Source of the DNA: Actinophytocola sp036378875
Lineage (GTDB): Bacteria; Actinomycetota; Actinomycetes; Mycobacteriales; Pseudonocardiaceae
Direction: 5' to 3'
DNA: 64,000 nt
Assembly (NCBI RefSeq): GCF_036378875.1
Contig: NZ_DASUVO010000153.1
Span: 1 to 64,000, forward strand
Below the pieces are notes generated by a model, which searched no databases, had not been told where the DNA came from, and saw only the letters and a list, made by a program, of their open reading frames with translations. Shown here piece after piece: positions 1-8,700 of this stretch; position 1 is the stretch's first letter, and each line of letters opens with the position of its first letter. A program made the position numbers and the translations under genes.

Positions 1-408
1 CCGATGCCGCAGGAGCAGCGTGCGGCGGTCGAGTTCGTCGAGCGCGGTACGGACGTCGGGGACGCCGCCGAGCCGGCGGGGCCGCGGCCCGCCGCGCCCG
101 GCGAGGGCGAGTCCCTCCACGACGTGGTGGTGCGGGTGGGACCGCTCTGGCAGGGCTTGCTGCTCGACCGTCTCCGGGCGGGCCAGAACGTGCTCGTGGT
201 GGGGCACGGCAATTCGTTGCGCGCCCTGTGCGCGATCGTCGACGACCTCGGCGACGCCGAGCTCGAAGAACTCAACCTCCCGACCGCGCAGCCGATCGTG
301 TACGACGTCGGGCAGGACGGCACCGCGTCTCCGCGCGGCGGGCGGTACCTGGACCCGGACCGCGCCGTGCTGGCCGCGATCAGGATCGCCTTCGAGGGCG
401 GTACCTGA
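1..408 (+). CDS. gpmA: 2,3-bisphosphoglycerate-dependent phosphoglycerate mutase, C-terminal part (cut by window start)
   Basis: This is the last 135 codons of a histidine-phosphatase family enzyme that interconverts 3- and 2-phosphoglycerate in glycolysis and gluconeogenesis. The visible part has the GESL segment followed by RVGPLW, then VVGHGNSLRAL, which carries the second catalytic histidine of the family, then the ELNLPTAQPIVYD and GRYLDPD tail typical of GpmA. The reading frame is open to base 1, so the N-terminus with the RHG phosphohistidine motif lies upstream. A first methionine at base 4 is internal, not the start. The next gene lies convergent 27 bp away. The C-terminal motifs separate GpmA from broader histidine phosphatases, but the missing N-terminus leaves some doubt. 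Confidence 0.85.
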   Translation, partial: PMPQEQRAAVEFVERGTDVGDAAEPAGPRPAAPGEGESLHDVVVRVGPLWQGLLLDRLRAGQNVLVVGHGNSLRALCAIVDDLGDAELEELNLPTAQPIVYDVGQDGTASPRGGRYLDPDRAVLAAIRIAFEGGT

Positions 409-435
409 CTCCGGCGGGCCGCTCTCTCGGGGCTC

Positions 436-807
436 TCAGTGGCGTGAGGACGCGCACCGGATGCACAGGCGGGCGATGGGTCGCGCCTCGAGCCGCTCGG
501 GTGCGATCGGCTGGCCGCAGTTCTCGCAGATCCCGTACGTCCCGGCGTCGAGCCGCTTCAGGGCGCTCGTGATCTCGTCCTGGTGGTCGCGGGCGGAGTC
601 GAGGAGGGTGGAGGTCTGGGACCGCTCGATCGCCATCGACGCCGAGTCCTCGTCGTGGTCGTCCTCGCTGGCGCTCTCGCGCGCCGCGTGCGCGAAGTCC
701 GACAGCGCGTGCTCCAGTCCCGCGATGCGAGCACGGGTGTGGGCGAGGTCCTCCTCGAGCGAGGCCCGGATGCGCTCGGCGAAGGCGCTGTCAGTGGTCA
801 GTGGCAC
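436..807 (-). CDS. TraR/DksA-family C4 zinc-finger protein
   Basis: The predicted 123-residue protein has an N-terminal coiled-coil-like helical region (residues about 10-80, rich in Glu, Arg and Ala) and a C-terminal C4 zinc finger, CENC followed 17 residues later by CIRC. This is the layout of DksA/TraR/YocK-type proteins, some of which bind RNA polymerase in the secondary channel. I place the start at the GTG at 807 because TACGTT (820-815) stands 7 nt upstream, which would make the mRNA leaderless. GTG codons at 813 and 855 are alternatives and no good Shine-Dalgarno precedes any of them. It is convergent with the phosphoglycerate mutase gene. Whether it acts on RNA polymerase is not shown by the sequence. 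Confidence 0.8.
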   Translation of the reverse strand: MPLTTDSAFAERIRASLEEDLAHTRARIAGLEHALSDFAHAARESASEDDHDEDSASMAIERSQTSTLLDSARDHQDEITSALKRLDAGTYGICENCGQPIAPERLEARPIARLCIRCASSRH

Positions 808-926
808 AGTCACGAACGTACCGCGGAGGTCCCGTACGCGACACTTGACGGGCACGCGAGCCCGAGATCGGGGACGGAATCATCCACGTCACGACCGTCC
901 TGGCACCCGGGCGGATCCGGGCCGCC

Positions 927-2129
927 TCATTCCCCGGCATGCGCCCTCAGGTACCGGCCGAAGTGCGGCACCGTGAAGGCGATCCGGCCTCGTTCGGCCG
1001 AGAAGATCAGGCCCTTCTTGATGAGGCTGTCGCGCGCCGGGGACAGGGACGACGGCTTGCGGCCCAGGTGGCCGGCGATGTCCGCGGTCGCGGCGCCCTC
1101 GTCGGTCTTGCCCTTCGTCAGTTCCGCCATGGCGCGCAGGTACTCGCGTTCGGCGGGGGTGGCGCGTTCGTAGCGGGAGCCGAAGAAGCCCACCGCCAGC
1201 TCGGCCTCCGCCTCGGGGGCGGCCACACCGACGTCCTCGGCCGTGATGGGGTTGCTCGGGGCCGCGTCCCAGGCCGCTTTGGCATACGCCTGTATGAAGT
1301 ACGGGTAGCCGCCCGCCGCGTCGTACAGCGCGTCCAGTGCCTCGTCGGTGATGTTCGCGTCCTCGCGGGCGACCGGGACCACGACGGCCTGGTCGGCGTC
1401 GGCACGGTCGAGCCGGTCGATACGTACGTATCGGAACAGGCGCTCGGAGTACGACTTCGACGCCGACAGCACGGCCGGCAGGTGCGGCAGACCGGCGCCC
1501 ACCACGACGAACGGCGCACCCGACTGCGAAAGCTCATGGCAGGCCGCGCACAACGCCGAGATGTCGTCGGCCATGACGTCCTGCATCTCGTCGATCAGCA
1601 GCGAGACCCCGGTGCCGACGTCCTGAGCCAACTCGGCCACATCGGTGAACAGCTCCACCAGGTCGATCTCGATGTCCCCGGAGTCGGCGCGTCCCTGGGT
1701 GGGAGGCACGTCGATGCCGGGCTGCCACCGGTCCCGCAGCTTCGAGTCGCTCGGGCTCGCCCGTAGCGCGAACGCCTTCAGCACACCGAGGACGTGCTCG
1801 ACGCGGTCCGGTGCGCGGTGCCGTACGGCCAGGTCACGCACGGCCCGGTGCAGTGCGGCGGACAGCGGGCGGCGGAGTCCGGCGTCCGGCCGGGCCTCGA
1901 TCTTGCCGGCGCCCCAACCACGGCGGACGGCCATGGACCGGAGTTCGCCAAGTAGCACCGTTTTTCCGACGCCCCGCAGGCCCGTCAGCACCAGGCTGCG
2001 TTCCGGCCGGCCCCGCGCGACCCGTTCCAGTACGACGTCGAAGGCCGCGATCTCCTTCTCCCGCCCGGCAAGCTCGGGCGGACGCTGACCTGCGCCGGGG
2101 GCGAACGGGTTGCGCACCGGGTCCACCAT
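927..2129 (-). CDS. P-loop ATPase with C-terminal winged-helix-like region
   Basis: A 400-residue ATPase of the archaeal-ATPase/STAND-like AAA group. The Walker A motif GLRGVGKT is near residue 50, a Walker B-like LLIDEMQD near residue 178, and the C-terminal 70 residues (ADIAGHLGRKPSSLSPARD, then GLIF and IAFTVPHFGRYLR) resemble a winged helix. Proteins of this shape couple ATP binding to regulation, but the partner is unknown. The gene is divergent from the alpha-mannosidase gene. TACGGT lies only 3 nt before the ATG at 2129, so transcription could begin at the second codon (GTG, 2126) and give a leaderless start there. There is no genetic context for a defence or toxin role. Confidence 0.8.
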   Translation of the reverse strand: MVDPVRNPFAPGAGQRPPELAGREKEIAAFDVVLERVARGRPERSLVLTGLRGVGKTVLLGELRSMAVRRGWGAGKIEARPDAGLRRPLSAALHRAVRDLAVRHRAPDRVEHVLGVLKAFALRASPSDSKLRDRWQPGIDVPPTQGRADSGDIEIDLVELFTDVAELAQDVGTGVSLLIDEMQDVMADDISALCAACHELSQSGAPFVVVGAGLPHLPAVLSASKSYSERLFRYVRIDRLDRADADQAVVVPVAREDANITDEALDALYDAAGGYPYFIQAYAKAAWDAAPSNPITAEDVGVAAPEAEAELAVGFFGSRYERATPAEREYLRAMAELTKGKTDEGAATADIAGHLGRKPSSLSPARDSLIKKGLIFSAERGRIAFTVPHFGRYLRAHAGE

Positions 2130-2269
2130 CAGACCGTATCCGGCTTTCTAGCAGGATCCCGATATTGAGTGAGAAACCCCTACGGCGTGTCGGCGCCGAG
2201 CTGTCCACTGCCGGACAAGATCCTTTCGCTGGGTTGTGTGTTCTTGATCTAGCAAGCACAGTGCGAGAC
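2130..2269. promoter_or_regulatory. Divergent promoter region of ATPase and alpha-mannosidase genes
   Basis: The 140-bp gap separates two divergent genes and must hold both promoters. On the minus strand TACGGT lies just before the ATPase start. On the plus strand TAGCAA (2250-2255) lies 14 nt before the chosen mannosidase ATG and 5 nt before an in-frame GTG at 2261. No clear operator was seen. Confidence 0.4.
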
Positions 2270-5200
2270 ATGGGTGTTGTCTCCGTGGAGTCGACCGAGC
2301 TGTTCGTCGGCTCGGACACGGCTCCGCTTCAGGTTGTCCGGGTTTCCTGGGACGCGACCACGACCGCGCGCGTGCACGTCGAGGGACCGAACATCGACAC
2401 CCCCGAGCCCGTCGTGGGCACCGGCCGGGCCGAGGTCGGGGTGGATACCCACGGTGCGACACCCGGCACCGTGCTGCCGGCGAGAGTCGTCATTGACGGC
2501 AATACGACTGACTTCGAGCTGACGGTCGCGGAACCGGGCTGGACCATGCACCTGATCTCCCACTTTCATTACGACCCGGTCTGGTGGAACACCCAGGCTG
2601 CCTACACCGTGGCCTGGGACGAGCTCGACTTCCCCGGCTCGCACCGCGGCGCCCGCCAGCTCGCCGGATTCGACCTGGTCCGAGCACACCTCGACCTGGC
2701 GCTGGCGGAACCGGACTACCGGTTCGTGCTCGCCGAGGTCGACTACCTCAAGCCCTACTGGGACACCTACCCGCAGGACCGTGCCGTCCTCACAAGGCTC
2801 ATCGACGAAGGCCGCGTCGAGGTCATGGGTGGCACCTACAACGAGCCGAACACCAACCTCACCGACCCCGAGACGACCGTCCGCAACTTCGTTCACGGCA
2901 TTGGTTTCCAGCGCGACGTGTTCGGCGCACGACCCGACACCGCCTGGCAGCTGGACGCCTTCGGGCACGACCCGGCTTTCCCCGGCCTCGCCGCCGACGC
3001 CGGCCTCACCTCCAGTTCCTGGGCCCGCGGCCCGTTCCACCAGTGGGGGCCGATGGAGAAGACCGCGGCGGGCCGGGGCGACCCGACGCGGATGCAGTTC
3101 TCCAGCGAGTTCGAATGGATCTCGCCGTCGGGGCGCGGGTTGTTGACCGCCTACATGACCGACCACTACGGCTCCGGCTGGGCGTTCGACAAGGCACCCA
3201 CGCTCCACGACGCCGCCGAGGCCGCCTACCAGCTCTTCCTCGACCTGAAGAAGGTGACGATCGCCAGGCACGTGCTCCTGCCGGTCGGCGGGGACTACAC
3301 GCCACCCAACAAGTGGATCACCGAGCTGCACAAGGACTGGGCGCGGCGGTATGTGTGGCCACGGTTCGTCTGCTCACTGCCGAAGGACTTCTTCGCCGCC
3401 GTACGGGCAGAGCTCGCCGAGCGCGGAGTGGCTCCGACGCCGCAGACCAGGGACATGAACCCGATCTACACCGGCAAGGACGTCTCCTACATCGACACCA
3501 AGCAGGCCCAACGCGCTGCCGAAGCCGCCGTGCTGGAGGCGGAGCCGTTCGCCGCGTTCGCCACGATCCTCGCAGGCGCGGACTATCCGGACGCCGCGCT
3601 CGCCAAGGCGTGGGTCCAGCTCGCGTACGGCGCCCACCATGACGCGATCACCGGTTCCGAGTCCGACCAGGTCTACCTCGACCTCGTCACCAGCTGGCGG
3701 GACGCGCACGACCTGGCGGTCGGCATCCGCGAGCGCGCGCTGACCGTGCTGTCGACGCTGGTCACACTGCCGGAGGGCACCGGAAAGCCCGTTGTGGTCT
3801 GGAATCCGCTCAACCACGCGCGCACCGACACGGTCACCGTGCGGCTCCCGACGACGGGCGTCACGGTCACCGACGACACCGGAGCCGAACTCCCCGCGCT
3901 CGTCGACCACGGCACGGTCACCTTCCTGGCCGAGGATGTGCCGCCGTTGGGGTGGCGGGTGTTCCGGCTCACCGAGAGCGCCGGCGCGGACCAGGGCTGG
4001 GTCGCGGTCGACGGTGGGATCGCGACCAGCGACCAGTTCCAGGTGGCCGTCGACCCCGACAGTGGCGGCGGGGTGCGCAGCCTTGTCGAGCTGAGCACCG
4101 GGCGGGAGCTGATCACGCCGGGCGCGGTCGGCAACGAGCTGGCCGTGTACGAGGAGTACCACCAGCATCCGACGTTCGGCGAGGGCCCGTGGCACCTGCT
4201 GCCCAAGGGCCCGGTGAGCACGTCCGCCACGGCGCCGGCCGACGTGACCGTCGAGCGGAGCCCGGTCGGCGAGCGGATCATCGCGAAGGGGCAGGTCGGT
4301 TCGGTTCGCTACACGCAGACGATCACGTTGTGGCACGGCGTGGACCGGGTGGACTGCACCACGACCATCGACGAGTTCACCGGATCCGACCAGCTGCTGC
4401 GCGTGCGCTGGCCGTGCGCGGTGCCGGGTGCCCTGCCGGTCAGCGAAGTCGGGAACGCCGTGGTGGGACGGGGTTTCGGGCTGATCGACGTCGACTCGGC
4501 GCAGCACCCGAGGACGCTCGACAACCCGGCGCACACCTGGTTCGGGCTGTCCGCGGCCGCGTCGCTCAGACTGGCCGACGGCGCTTTACGACCCATCGGC
4601 GTCGCGGAGATCATCGTGCCGACGGAGGCCGAAGCGGCGCCGCTGGCACGAGAACTGGCCGTCGCGCTGGCGCGTTCCGGGGTGACGTCGACCGTGAGCA
4701 GTGCTGCCGGGTCACGGTACGGCGATCTCGGCGTCGACTCGAACCTGCCGGACGTGCGGATCGCCATCGGCGGGCCGGAGGTCAACTCGTTCACGGCGGA
4801 AGTGTTGACACGGTCCGGGATCAGCGGCGACGGCGTGTTCTGGGTGCCGCCGGAGAAGCCGCTCGACGAGGTGTGGCAGCCCAGCGCCGACCTGCGGGAC
4901 GCGCGTGCACTCGGGGTGTTGATCGTCCCGGCAGACCAGGTCAAGTCCATTGTGGACGATCTCGCGGACCACGTCATCGACGTCGGTGCGGGATCGCCTG
5001 GCCAGGAGCAGTACGCCGGGCGGACCGTCGCGCTGCTCAACCGTGGCCTGCCGGGCTTCGCCGTCGACACGGCCGGCACGTTGCACGCGTCGCTGTTGCG
5101 GTCGTGCACGGGATGGCCGTCGGGGGTGTGGATCGACCCGCCGCGCCGCACGGTGCCGGACGGGTCGAACTTCCAGCTGCAGCACTGGACCCACGAGTTC

Positions 5201-6376
5201 CGGTACGCGATCGCCGCGGGCGACGGCGACTGGCGGGCAGCCGAGATCGCCGACAACAGCGCGGAGTTCAGCCGCCCTCTTCACGCGGTGGTGACCGAGG
5301 ACGGTGGCACGCGCGGCCTGCCGGCACAGGGTTCGCTGCTGTTCGCCGAGCTGGCCACCCGTGTGCGACTCGCCGCGGTGAAGGCGGCCGGCAACCCGCT
5401 GACCAGCGGCTCCGCCGCAACCGCCGACCCACGCGAAAGCCTTGCGGTGCGGCTGGTCGCGCACACGGGCGCACCCGTCACGGCGACGCTGTCGTCGGAT
5501 GTGGTCACGCTGTCCGAGCTCACCTCGGCGAACCTGCTCGAAGAACCCGGCGCGCCGCTGACCGGGGAGATCACGGTTGCCGGCTGCGACGCGGTCACGG
5601 TCCTCGCGCGGCCCGCCGCCAAGTGGTCCGTTGTGGAGGGTGGGACACTTGGCCCGGAGGCGGAGCCGGCCCAGCCCTTGTACGCCAAGTACTGGCTGCA
5701 CAACCGGGGTCCGGCGCCACTGGGCGGGCTGCCGATCGCGGTGCATGCCGACGTGACCGCCGACGACACGCTGACGGTGTCCGTCGCCTCGGACGCCACC
5801 GATATGGATCTGCATGGCTTCGTTCGCTTGGCCCTGCCGGACGGGTGGGTGGCCGAGCCGGCGGAACTGCCGTTCGGGTTGCCGCCGGGTGGTCACCTTC
5901 GCGGCGAGGTCACGGTGACCGCGCCAGCCGGCGCGGAGCCGGGGCGGTATCCGGTGCGGGTGCGCGCGGAGCTGGTCGGAGAGGTACCGCCGAGCTGGCG
6001 GCAGGTGGTCGAGGACGTCGCGGTGCTGTCGGTCGGTGCGGCGTTCGAGCGCGGAAACCTGCTCCGGCTGTCGGCGGACCCGGAGCCGGTTCGGTTGGCA
6101 CGCGGGGAAAGCGGACGGCTCGCGGTGCGGGTGGCGTCGGAGGCGGGAGCGCCGCTCGCGCTGGAGGCCGCGGTGGTCAGCCCGTGGGGGACGTGGGATT
6201 TCGTCGGCCCGCGCGCGGTCGGCGCGGAGGTGCCGGCGCACGGGGAGGTGGAGTTGGCGTTCGACGTGACCGTGCCGGAGTGGGTGGCGCCGGGCAGCTG
6301 GTGGGCGCTGATCCGGGTGGCCGGCGCGGGCCGGTTGCTGTACTCGCCGGCGGTGCCGCTGGTGGTGACACCGTGA
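2270..6376 (+). CDS. Glycoside hydrolase family 38 alpha-mannosidase
   Basis: A 1368-residue retaining alpha-mannosidase. Family 38 hallmarks are all present: HFHYDPVWW near residue 98 (metal-binding His and Asp), QLDAFGHDP with the predicted nucleophile Asp near residue 229, and AHHDAITG near residue 456 (second metal-binding His-Asp). A large beta-sandwich region follows, and residues about 1200-1255 look like a NEW3-type domain. No signal peptide is visible, so a cytoplasmic role in mannoside breakdown is likely. Longer in-frame starts upstream run into the divergent ATPase gene and are not used. ATG 2270 lacks a Shine-Dalgarno, and GTG 2261 is an in-frame alternative that could be leaderless. 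It overlaps the next gene by GTGA, so the two are probably translated together. The natural substrate is unknown. Confidence 0.93.
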   Translation: MGVVSVESTELFVGSDTAPLQVVRVSWDATTTARVHVEGPNIDTPEPVVGTGRAEVGVDTHGATPGTVLPARVVIDGNTTDFELTVAEPGWTMHLISHFHYDPVWWNTQAAYTVAWDELDFPGSHRGARQLAGFDLVRAHLDLALAEPDYRFVLAEVDYLKPYWDTYPQDRAVLTRLIDEGRVEVMGGTYNEPNTNLTDPETTVRNFVHGIGFQRDVFGARPDTAWQLDAFGHDPAFPGLAADAGLTSSSWARGPFHQWGPMEKTAAGRGDPTRMQFSSEFEWISPSGRGLLTAYMTDHYGSGWAFDKAPTLHDAAEAAYQLFLDLKKVTIARHVLLPVGGDYTPPNKWITELHKDWARRYVWPRFVCSLPKDFFAAVRAELAERGVAPTPQTRDMNPIYTGKDVSYIDTKQAQRAAEAAVLEAEPFAAFATILAGADYPDAALAKAWVQLAYGAHHDAITGSESDQVYLDLVTSWRDAHDLAVGIRERALTVLSTLVTLPEGTGKPVVVWNPLNHARTDTVTVRLPTTGVTVTDDTGAELPALVDHGTVTFLAEDVPPLGWRVFRLTESAGADQGWVAVDGGIATSDQFQVAVDPDSGGGVRSLVELSTGRELITPGAVGNELAVYEEYHQHPTFGEGPWHLLPKGPVSTSATAPADVTVERSPVGERIIAKGQVGSVRYTQTITLWHGVDRVDCTTTIDEFTGSDQLLRVRWPCAVPGALPVSEVGNAVVGRGFGLIDVDSAQHPRTLDNPAHTWFGLSAAASLRLADGALRPIGVAEIIVPTEAEAAPLARELAVALARSGVTSTVSSAAGSRYGDLGVDSNLPDVRIAIGGPEVNSFTAEVLTRSGISGDGVFWVPPEKPLDEVWQPSADLRDARALGVLIVPADQVKSIVDDLADHVIDVGAGSPGQEQYAGRTVALLNRGLPGFAVDTAGTLHASLLRSCTGWPSGVWIDPPRRTVPDGSNFQLQHWTHEFRYAIAAGDGDWRAAEIADNSAEFSRPLHAVVTEDGGTRGLPAQGSLLFAELATRVRLAAVKAAGNPLTSGSAATADPRESLAVRLVAHTGAPVTATLSSDVVTLSELTSANLLEEPGAPLTGEITVAGCDAVTVLARPAAKWSVVEGGTLGPEAEPAQPLYAKYWLHNRGPAPLGGLPIAVHADVTADDTLTVSVASDATDMDLHGFVRLALPDGWVAEPAELPFGLPPGGHLRGEVTVTAPAGAEPGRYPVRVRAELVGEVPPSWRQVVEDVAVLSVGAAFERGNLLRLSADPEPVRLARGESGRLAVRVASEAGAPLALEAAVVSPWGTWDFVGPRAVGAEVPAHGEVELAFDVTVPEWVAPGSWWALIRVAGAGRLLYSPAVPLVVTP

Positions 6377-7113
6377 CGGCCGTGGCATGGGTGGCCGGCG
6401 CCCCGGTCGATGTGTCCGATGTGGATGCCCGGGAGGCGGGTCTACGTGCCGGACCGGTGGCGCCGACCCTGCCGCGGGAACGGACGAGTGAGGGGCGGCA
6501 GCTGCGGCGGTGGCTCGTGCAGGTGCTCGTCGCCGAACGGTTGGTGGCGGCCGAGGCCGCCCGCCGCGGGCTCGACGAGGCTGGGGCGCCAGCGCTGTCC
6601 GAACTGGCACCCGACCGGGCCGCCATGCTGACGCTGGGGAGCGTCGCGGCCGACCTGCTGACCCGAAATCCCTTGGCACGAGCGGTGTTCGTTACGGTGA
6701 CCGCGGATGTGAGCGTGCCACCTTCCGCGGTCGAGGACTTCTACCGACGCAACCCGGAGCGGTTCAGCGTGCCGGAGGAGCGGGTGATTCGGGATGCGGC
6801 TGGGCGGCGGGTGCTGCGGCGCGGCGAGCTGACCGGGCCGGCGGAGGACGCGGTTTTCGCTGCGGCGGCAGGGGAAACGGTCGGGCCGGTGCGGGATCCA
6901 CTGGGGACGCACACGTTCGTGGTGGAGGAGGTGCGGCCGGCGCGGATGCTGCCCCTCGACATGAAGGCGATCGGCGGGTGGCTGGCGGCCTCGGCGCGGC
7001 GACGGGCGTTCACCGCGTGGCTGGACCTGCAGATCGCGGAGCGGGTGCGACTGGCGCCGGGATTTGAACATCCAGGCGATCCGAGCCAGCCCGACAACAC
7101 GCACCGGCACTAG
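6373..7113 (+). CDS. Parvulin/PpiC-like protein coupled to alpha-mannosidase
   Basis: A 246-residue protein without signal peptide or membrane segment. Residues about 115-200 (AVEDFYRRNPERFSVPEE, then LRRGELTGPAEDAVFAAAAG, then LGTHTFVVEEVRPAR) resemble the helix-plus-PPIase layout of SurA/PpiC parvulins, though the PPIase core is short and several catalytic-site residues cannot be matched by eye. The GTG start at 6373 overlaps the mannosidase stop codon (GTGA), which implies translational coupling and perhaps a dedicated folding or partner role. That functional link is inference. Similar proteins in databases have sometimes been misnamed malonyl transferases. I see no such motif here. Confidence 0.75.
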   Translation: MTAVAWVAGAPVDVSDVDAREAGLRAGPVAPTLPRERTSEGRQLRRWLVQVLVAERLVAAEAARRGLDEAGAPALSELAPDRAAMLTLGSVAADLLTRNPLARAVFVTVTADVSVPPSAVEDFYRRNPERFSVPEERVIRDAAGRRVLRRGELTGPAEDAVFAAAAGETVGPVRDPLGTHTFVVEEVRPARMLPLDMKAIGGWLAASARRRAFTAWLDLQIAERVRLAPGFEHPGDPSQPDNTHRH

Positions 7114-7797
7114 GAATCCGGCGCGTGGGCGGCCGCCGGCCCCCCGATCACCAGCGTAGTCGCCACCACCGACAGTTCCGGGCGACGAACGGGGAGCTGT
7201 CCACAACCGTCAGGCCGGGTGGGGCGACACCTCTCGGAGAGCGCGGGCCTTCACGTGACATGCCGGCCGGCCACGGCAATCGCCCCGCGCATGGCATACG
7301 CCGCCGCCTCGCGGCTGGCGTGAGGGCGGCCGTCGGCCCCCCGAACACCAGCATAGTCGGGATCACCGACAGTTCTAGGTGATGAACCGGGAGCTGTCCA
7401 CAATCGCCTGGTCGGACCTGCATCCGGTGCCTGGAGCCTCTCGCGAGCTCCGGGCCCACCTCGGCGATCGCTTCCCGTGTAGGTGGCGTCGACAGCGCGT
7501 GAGGTTGAGCGATGTCGGCGCGCGGTATCTCGCGCGATCGTTGGCGGCAACCCGGCCCGTCCGATCCGGCAGCGGTTCGACGACGCGGCCGTCGGGGGGA
7601 TGTTCGGTTCGTCGGCGACGAGCCAGCGATCGGCGGGTCGGTAATGGTCTGGGTTGTCCACAGCCTCCCCGCCGCCGGCCCCGAAAATGTCGGTCCTCCG
7701 TGAGAGAGTGGAACCGGGGGCCGGAGGCCAACGACTGCGCCACACCGTTGGCGATCCCGCTGGTGAAGCGGTCAGGGGTGCCGTTCAGGATTGCTCC
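7114..7797. repeat. Repeat-rich intergenic region with three dispersed-repeat copies and DnaA-box-like sites
   Basis: The 684-bp gap has no convincing gene. It holds two direct copies of an ~80-bp segment (7128-7205 and 7323-7402), each with GGCC-CCGGCCCCCCGA, then CCAGC-TAGTCG, then ACCGACAGTTC, then GAGCTGTCCACAA. A third copy of the core, in the opposite orientation, is at 7687-7730 (TGTCGGTCCTCCGT, then GGAACCGGGGGCCGGAGGC). DnaA-box-like nonamers are at 7197-7205 and 7394-7402 (CTGTCCACA) and 7654-7662 (TTGTCCACA). The same core recurs near 26.6-26.9 and 41.3-41.5 kb. A ribosome-binding AGGA sits at 7787 for the next gene. Confidence 0.75.
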
Positions 7798-8667
7798 ATG
7801 CTTGCTCTGGACATCGGCGGCACCAAGATCGCTGGCGGCCTCGTCGACGCTGCTGGGACCTTGCTGCGGCACACCTCGCGACCCACTGGCTCGGATCCGC
7901 TCTCGTCGCTGTGCGAGGTGGTCGCCGAGTTGGACGTCGGCACTGTGGCGGGTGTGGGGATCGGGTGTGCGGGGCCCATCGACACCGTGGCCGGCACCGT
8001 CTCACCGATCAATATCCCGGCCTGGCGGGACTTCCCGCTCGTCGACCACGTCAAGGAACTGGTGGGTGCGCCCGTGGCGCTTGCCGGCGACGCGGTGTGT
8101 ATGGCTCTCGGGGAGCACTGGGTCGGTGCCGGGCGTGGGTCGGACGCCATGCTCGGGATGGTCGTCTCCACCGGGATCGGCGGTGGGCTCGTGCTCGACG
8201 GGCGGCCGTTCGCCGGGCGCACCGGCAACGCCGGCCATGTCGGTCACGTGGTCGTCGAGCCGGACGGGGAGCCTTGTACCTGTGGCGGCCGTGGCTGTGC
8301 GGAGACCGTCGCCAGTGGACCCAACCTCGTTCGGTGGGCGCTGGCACGCGGTTGGGTCGGCGCTGACGCGCGGGCGTTGGCCGAGTCCGCTCGGGCTGAC
8401 GATCCCGTAGCTCGGGAGGCGTTCCAGCGGTGTGGGCAGGCCGTCGCGCTCGCGATCGTGGCGACCGCCGCGGTGTGCGACCTCGACCTCGCGGTCGTCG
8501 GTGGGGGCGTCGCCCAGACCGGGGACCTGCTGTTCGAGCCCGTGCGGGCCACGCTTGCCACGCACGCCCGGCTGTCGTACCTGCGGGGGTTGCGGGTCGA
8601 GCCGGCCGAACTCGGCACCGCGGCGGGGTTGTACGGCGCCGCCGCCCTGGCATACTCTTTGACTTAG
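7798..8667 (+). CDS. ROK-family sugar kinase (glucokinase-like)
   Basis: A 289-residue kinase of the ROK family. It opens with the ATP-binding LALDIGGTKIAGG, has a second phosphate motif VSTGIGGGLV, and carries the ROK zinc site as GHVVVEP followed by CTCGGRGCAE (a CxCGxxGCxE pattern). The predicted catalytic Asp lies in LAGDAVCMALGE. The family phosphorylates glucose, mannose, N-acetylmannosamine or related sugars, and the exact substrate cannot be read here. The ATG at 7798 begins exactly at the conserved N-terminus and has AGGA 11 nt upstream. Its stop codon lies inside a palindrome that precedes the next gene. The alpha-mannosidase upstream would make a mannose or hexose kinase role reasonable, but this is inference. 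Confidence 0.9.
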   Translation: MLALDIGGTKIAGGLVDAAGTLLRHTSRPTGSDPLSSLCEVVAELDVGTVAGVGIGCAGPIDTVAGTVSPINIPAWRDFPLVDHVKELVGAPVALAGDAVCMALGEHWVGAGRGSDAMLGMVVSTGIGGGLVLDGRPFAGRTGNAGHVGHVVVEPDGEPCTCGGRGCAETVASGPNLVRWALARGWVGADARALAESARADDPVAREAFQRCGQAVALAIVATAAVCDLDLAVVGGGVAQTGDLLFEPVRATLATHARLSYLRGLRVEPAELGTAAGLYGAAALAYSLT

Positions 8668-8671
8668 TCAA
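8659..8671. promoter_or_regulatory. Palindromic operator candidate TTGACTTAGTCAA upstream of the MarR-GNAT gene
   Basis: TTGACTTAGTCAA is a 13-bp palindrome with 5-bp arms and a 3-bp centre. It overlaps the stop codon of the ROK kinase gene and lies 29 bp before the MarR-GNAT start. MarR dimers bind such palindromes, so autoregulation is a reasonable inference. TTGAC could also serve as a -35 element. Confidence 0.5.
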
Positions 8672-8677
8672 GGAATT

Positions 8678-8691
8678 GTTTCACGGGAAAC
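8678..8691. promoter_or_regulatory. Near-consensus parS (ParB-binding) site
   Basis: GTTTCACGGGAAAC differs at one base from the actinobacterial parS sequence GTTTCACGTGAAAC. It lies in non-coding DNA between the ROK kinase and MarR-GNAT genes. parS sites cluster around oriC, and other content of this window also points to an origin-proximal location. Alternatively it is a second operator half of the MarR regulator. Confidence 0.45.
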
Positions 8692-8700
8692 GGGGTTGTC

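Noticed and set aside
1811..2269. N-terminal extension of the alpha-mannosidase frame
   Set aside because: It overlaps the divergent ATPase gene, has Arg/Pro-rich shadow composition, and the conserved GH38 region begins near residue 98 after the chosen start.
3952..6372. Upstream part of the long frame that ends with the parvulin-like gene
   Set aside because: This stretch lies inside the mannosidase gene in another frame; only the part after the GTG at 6373 is the real gene.
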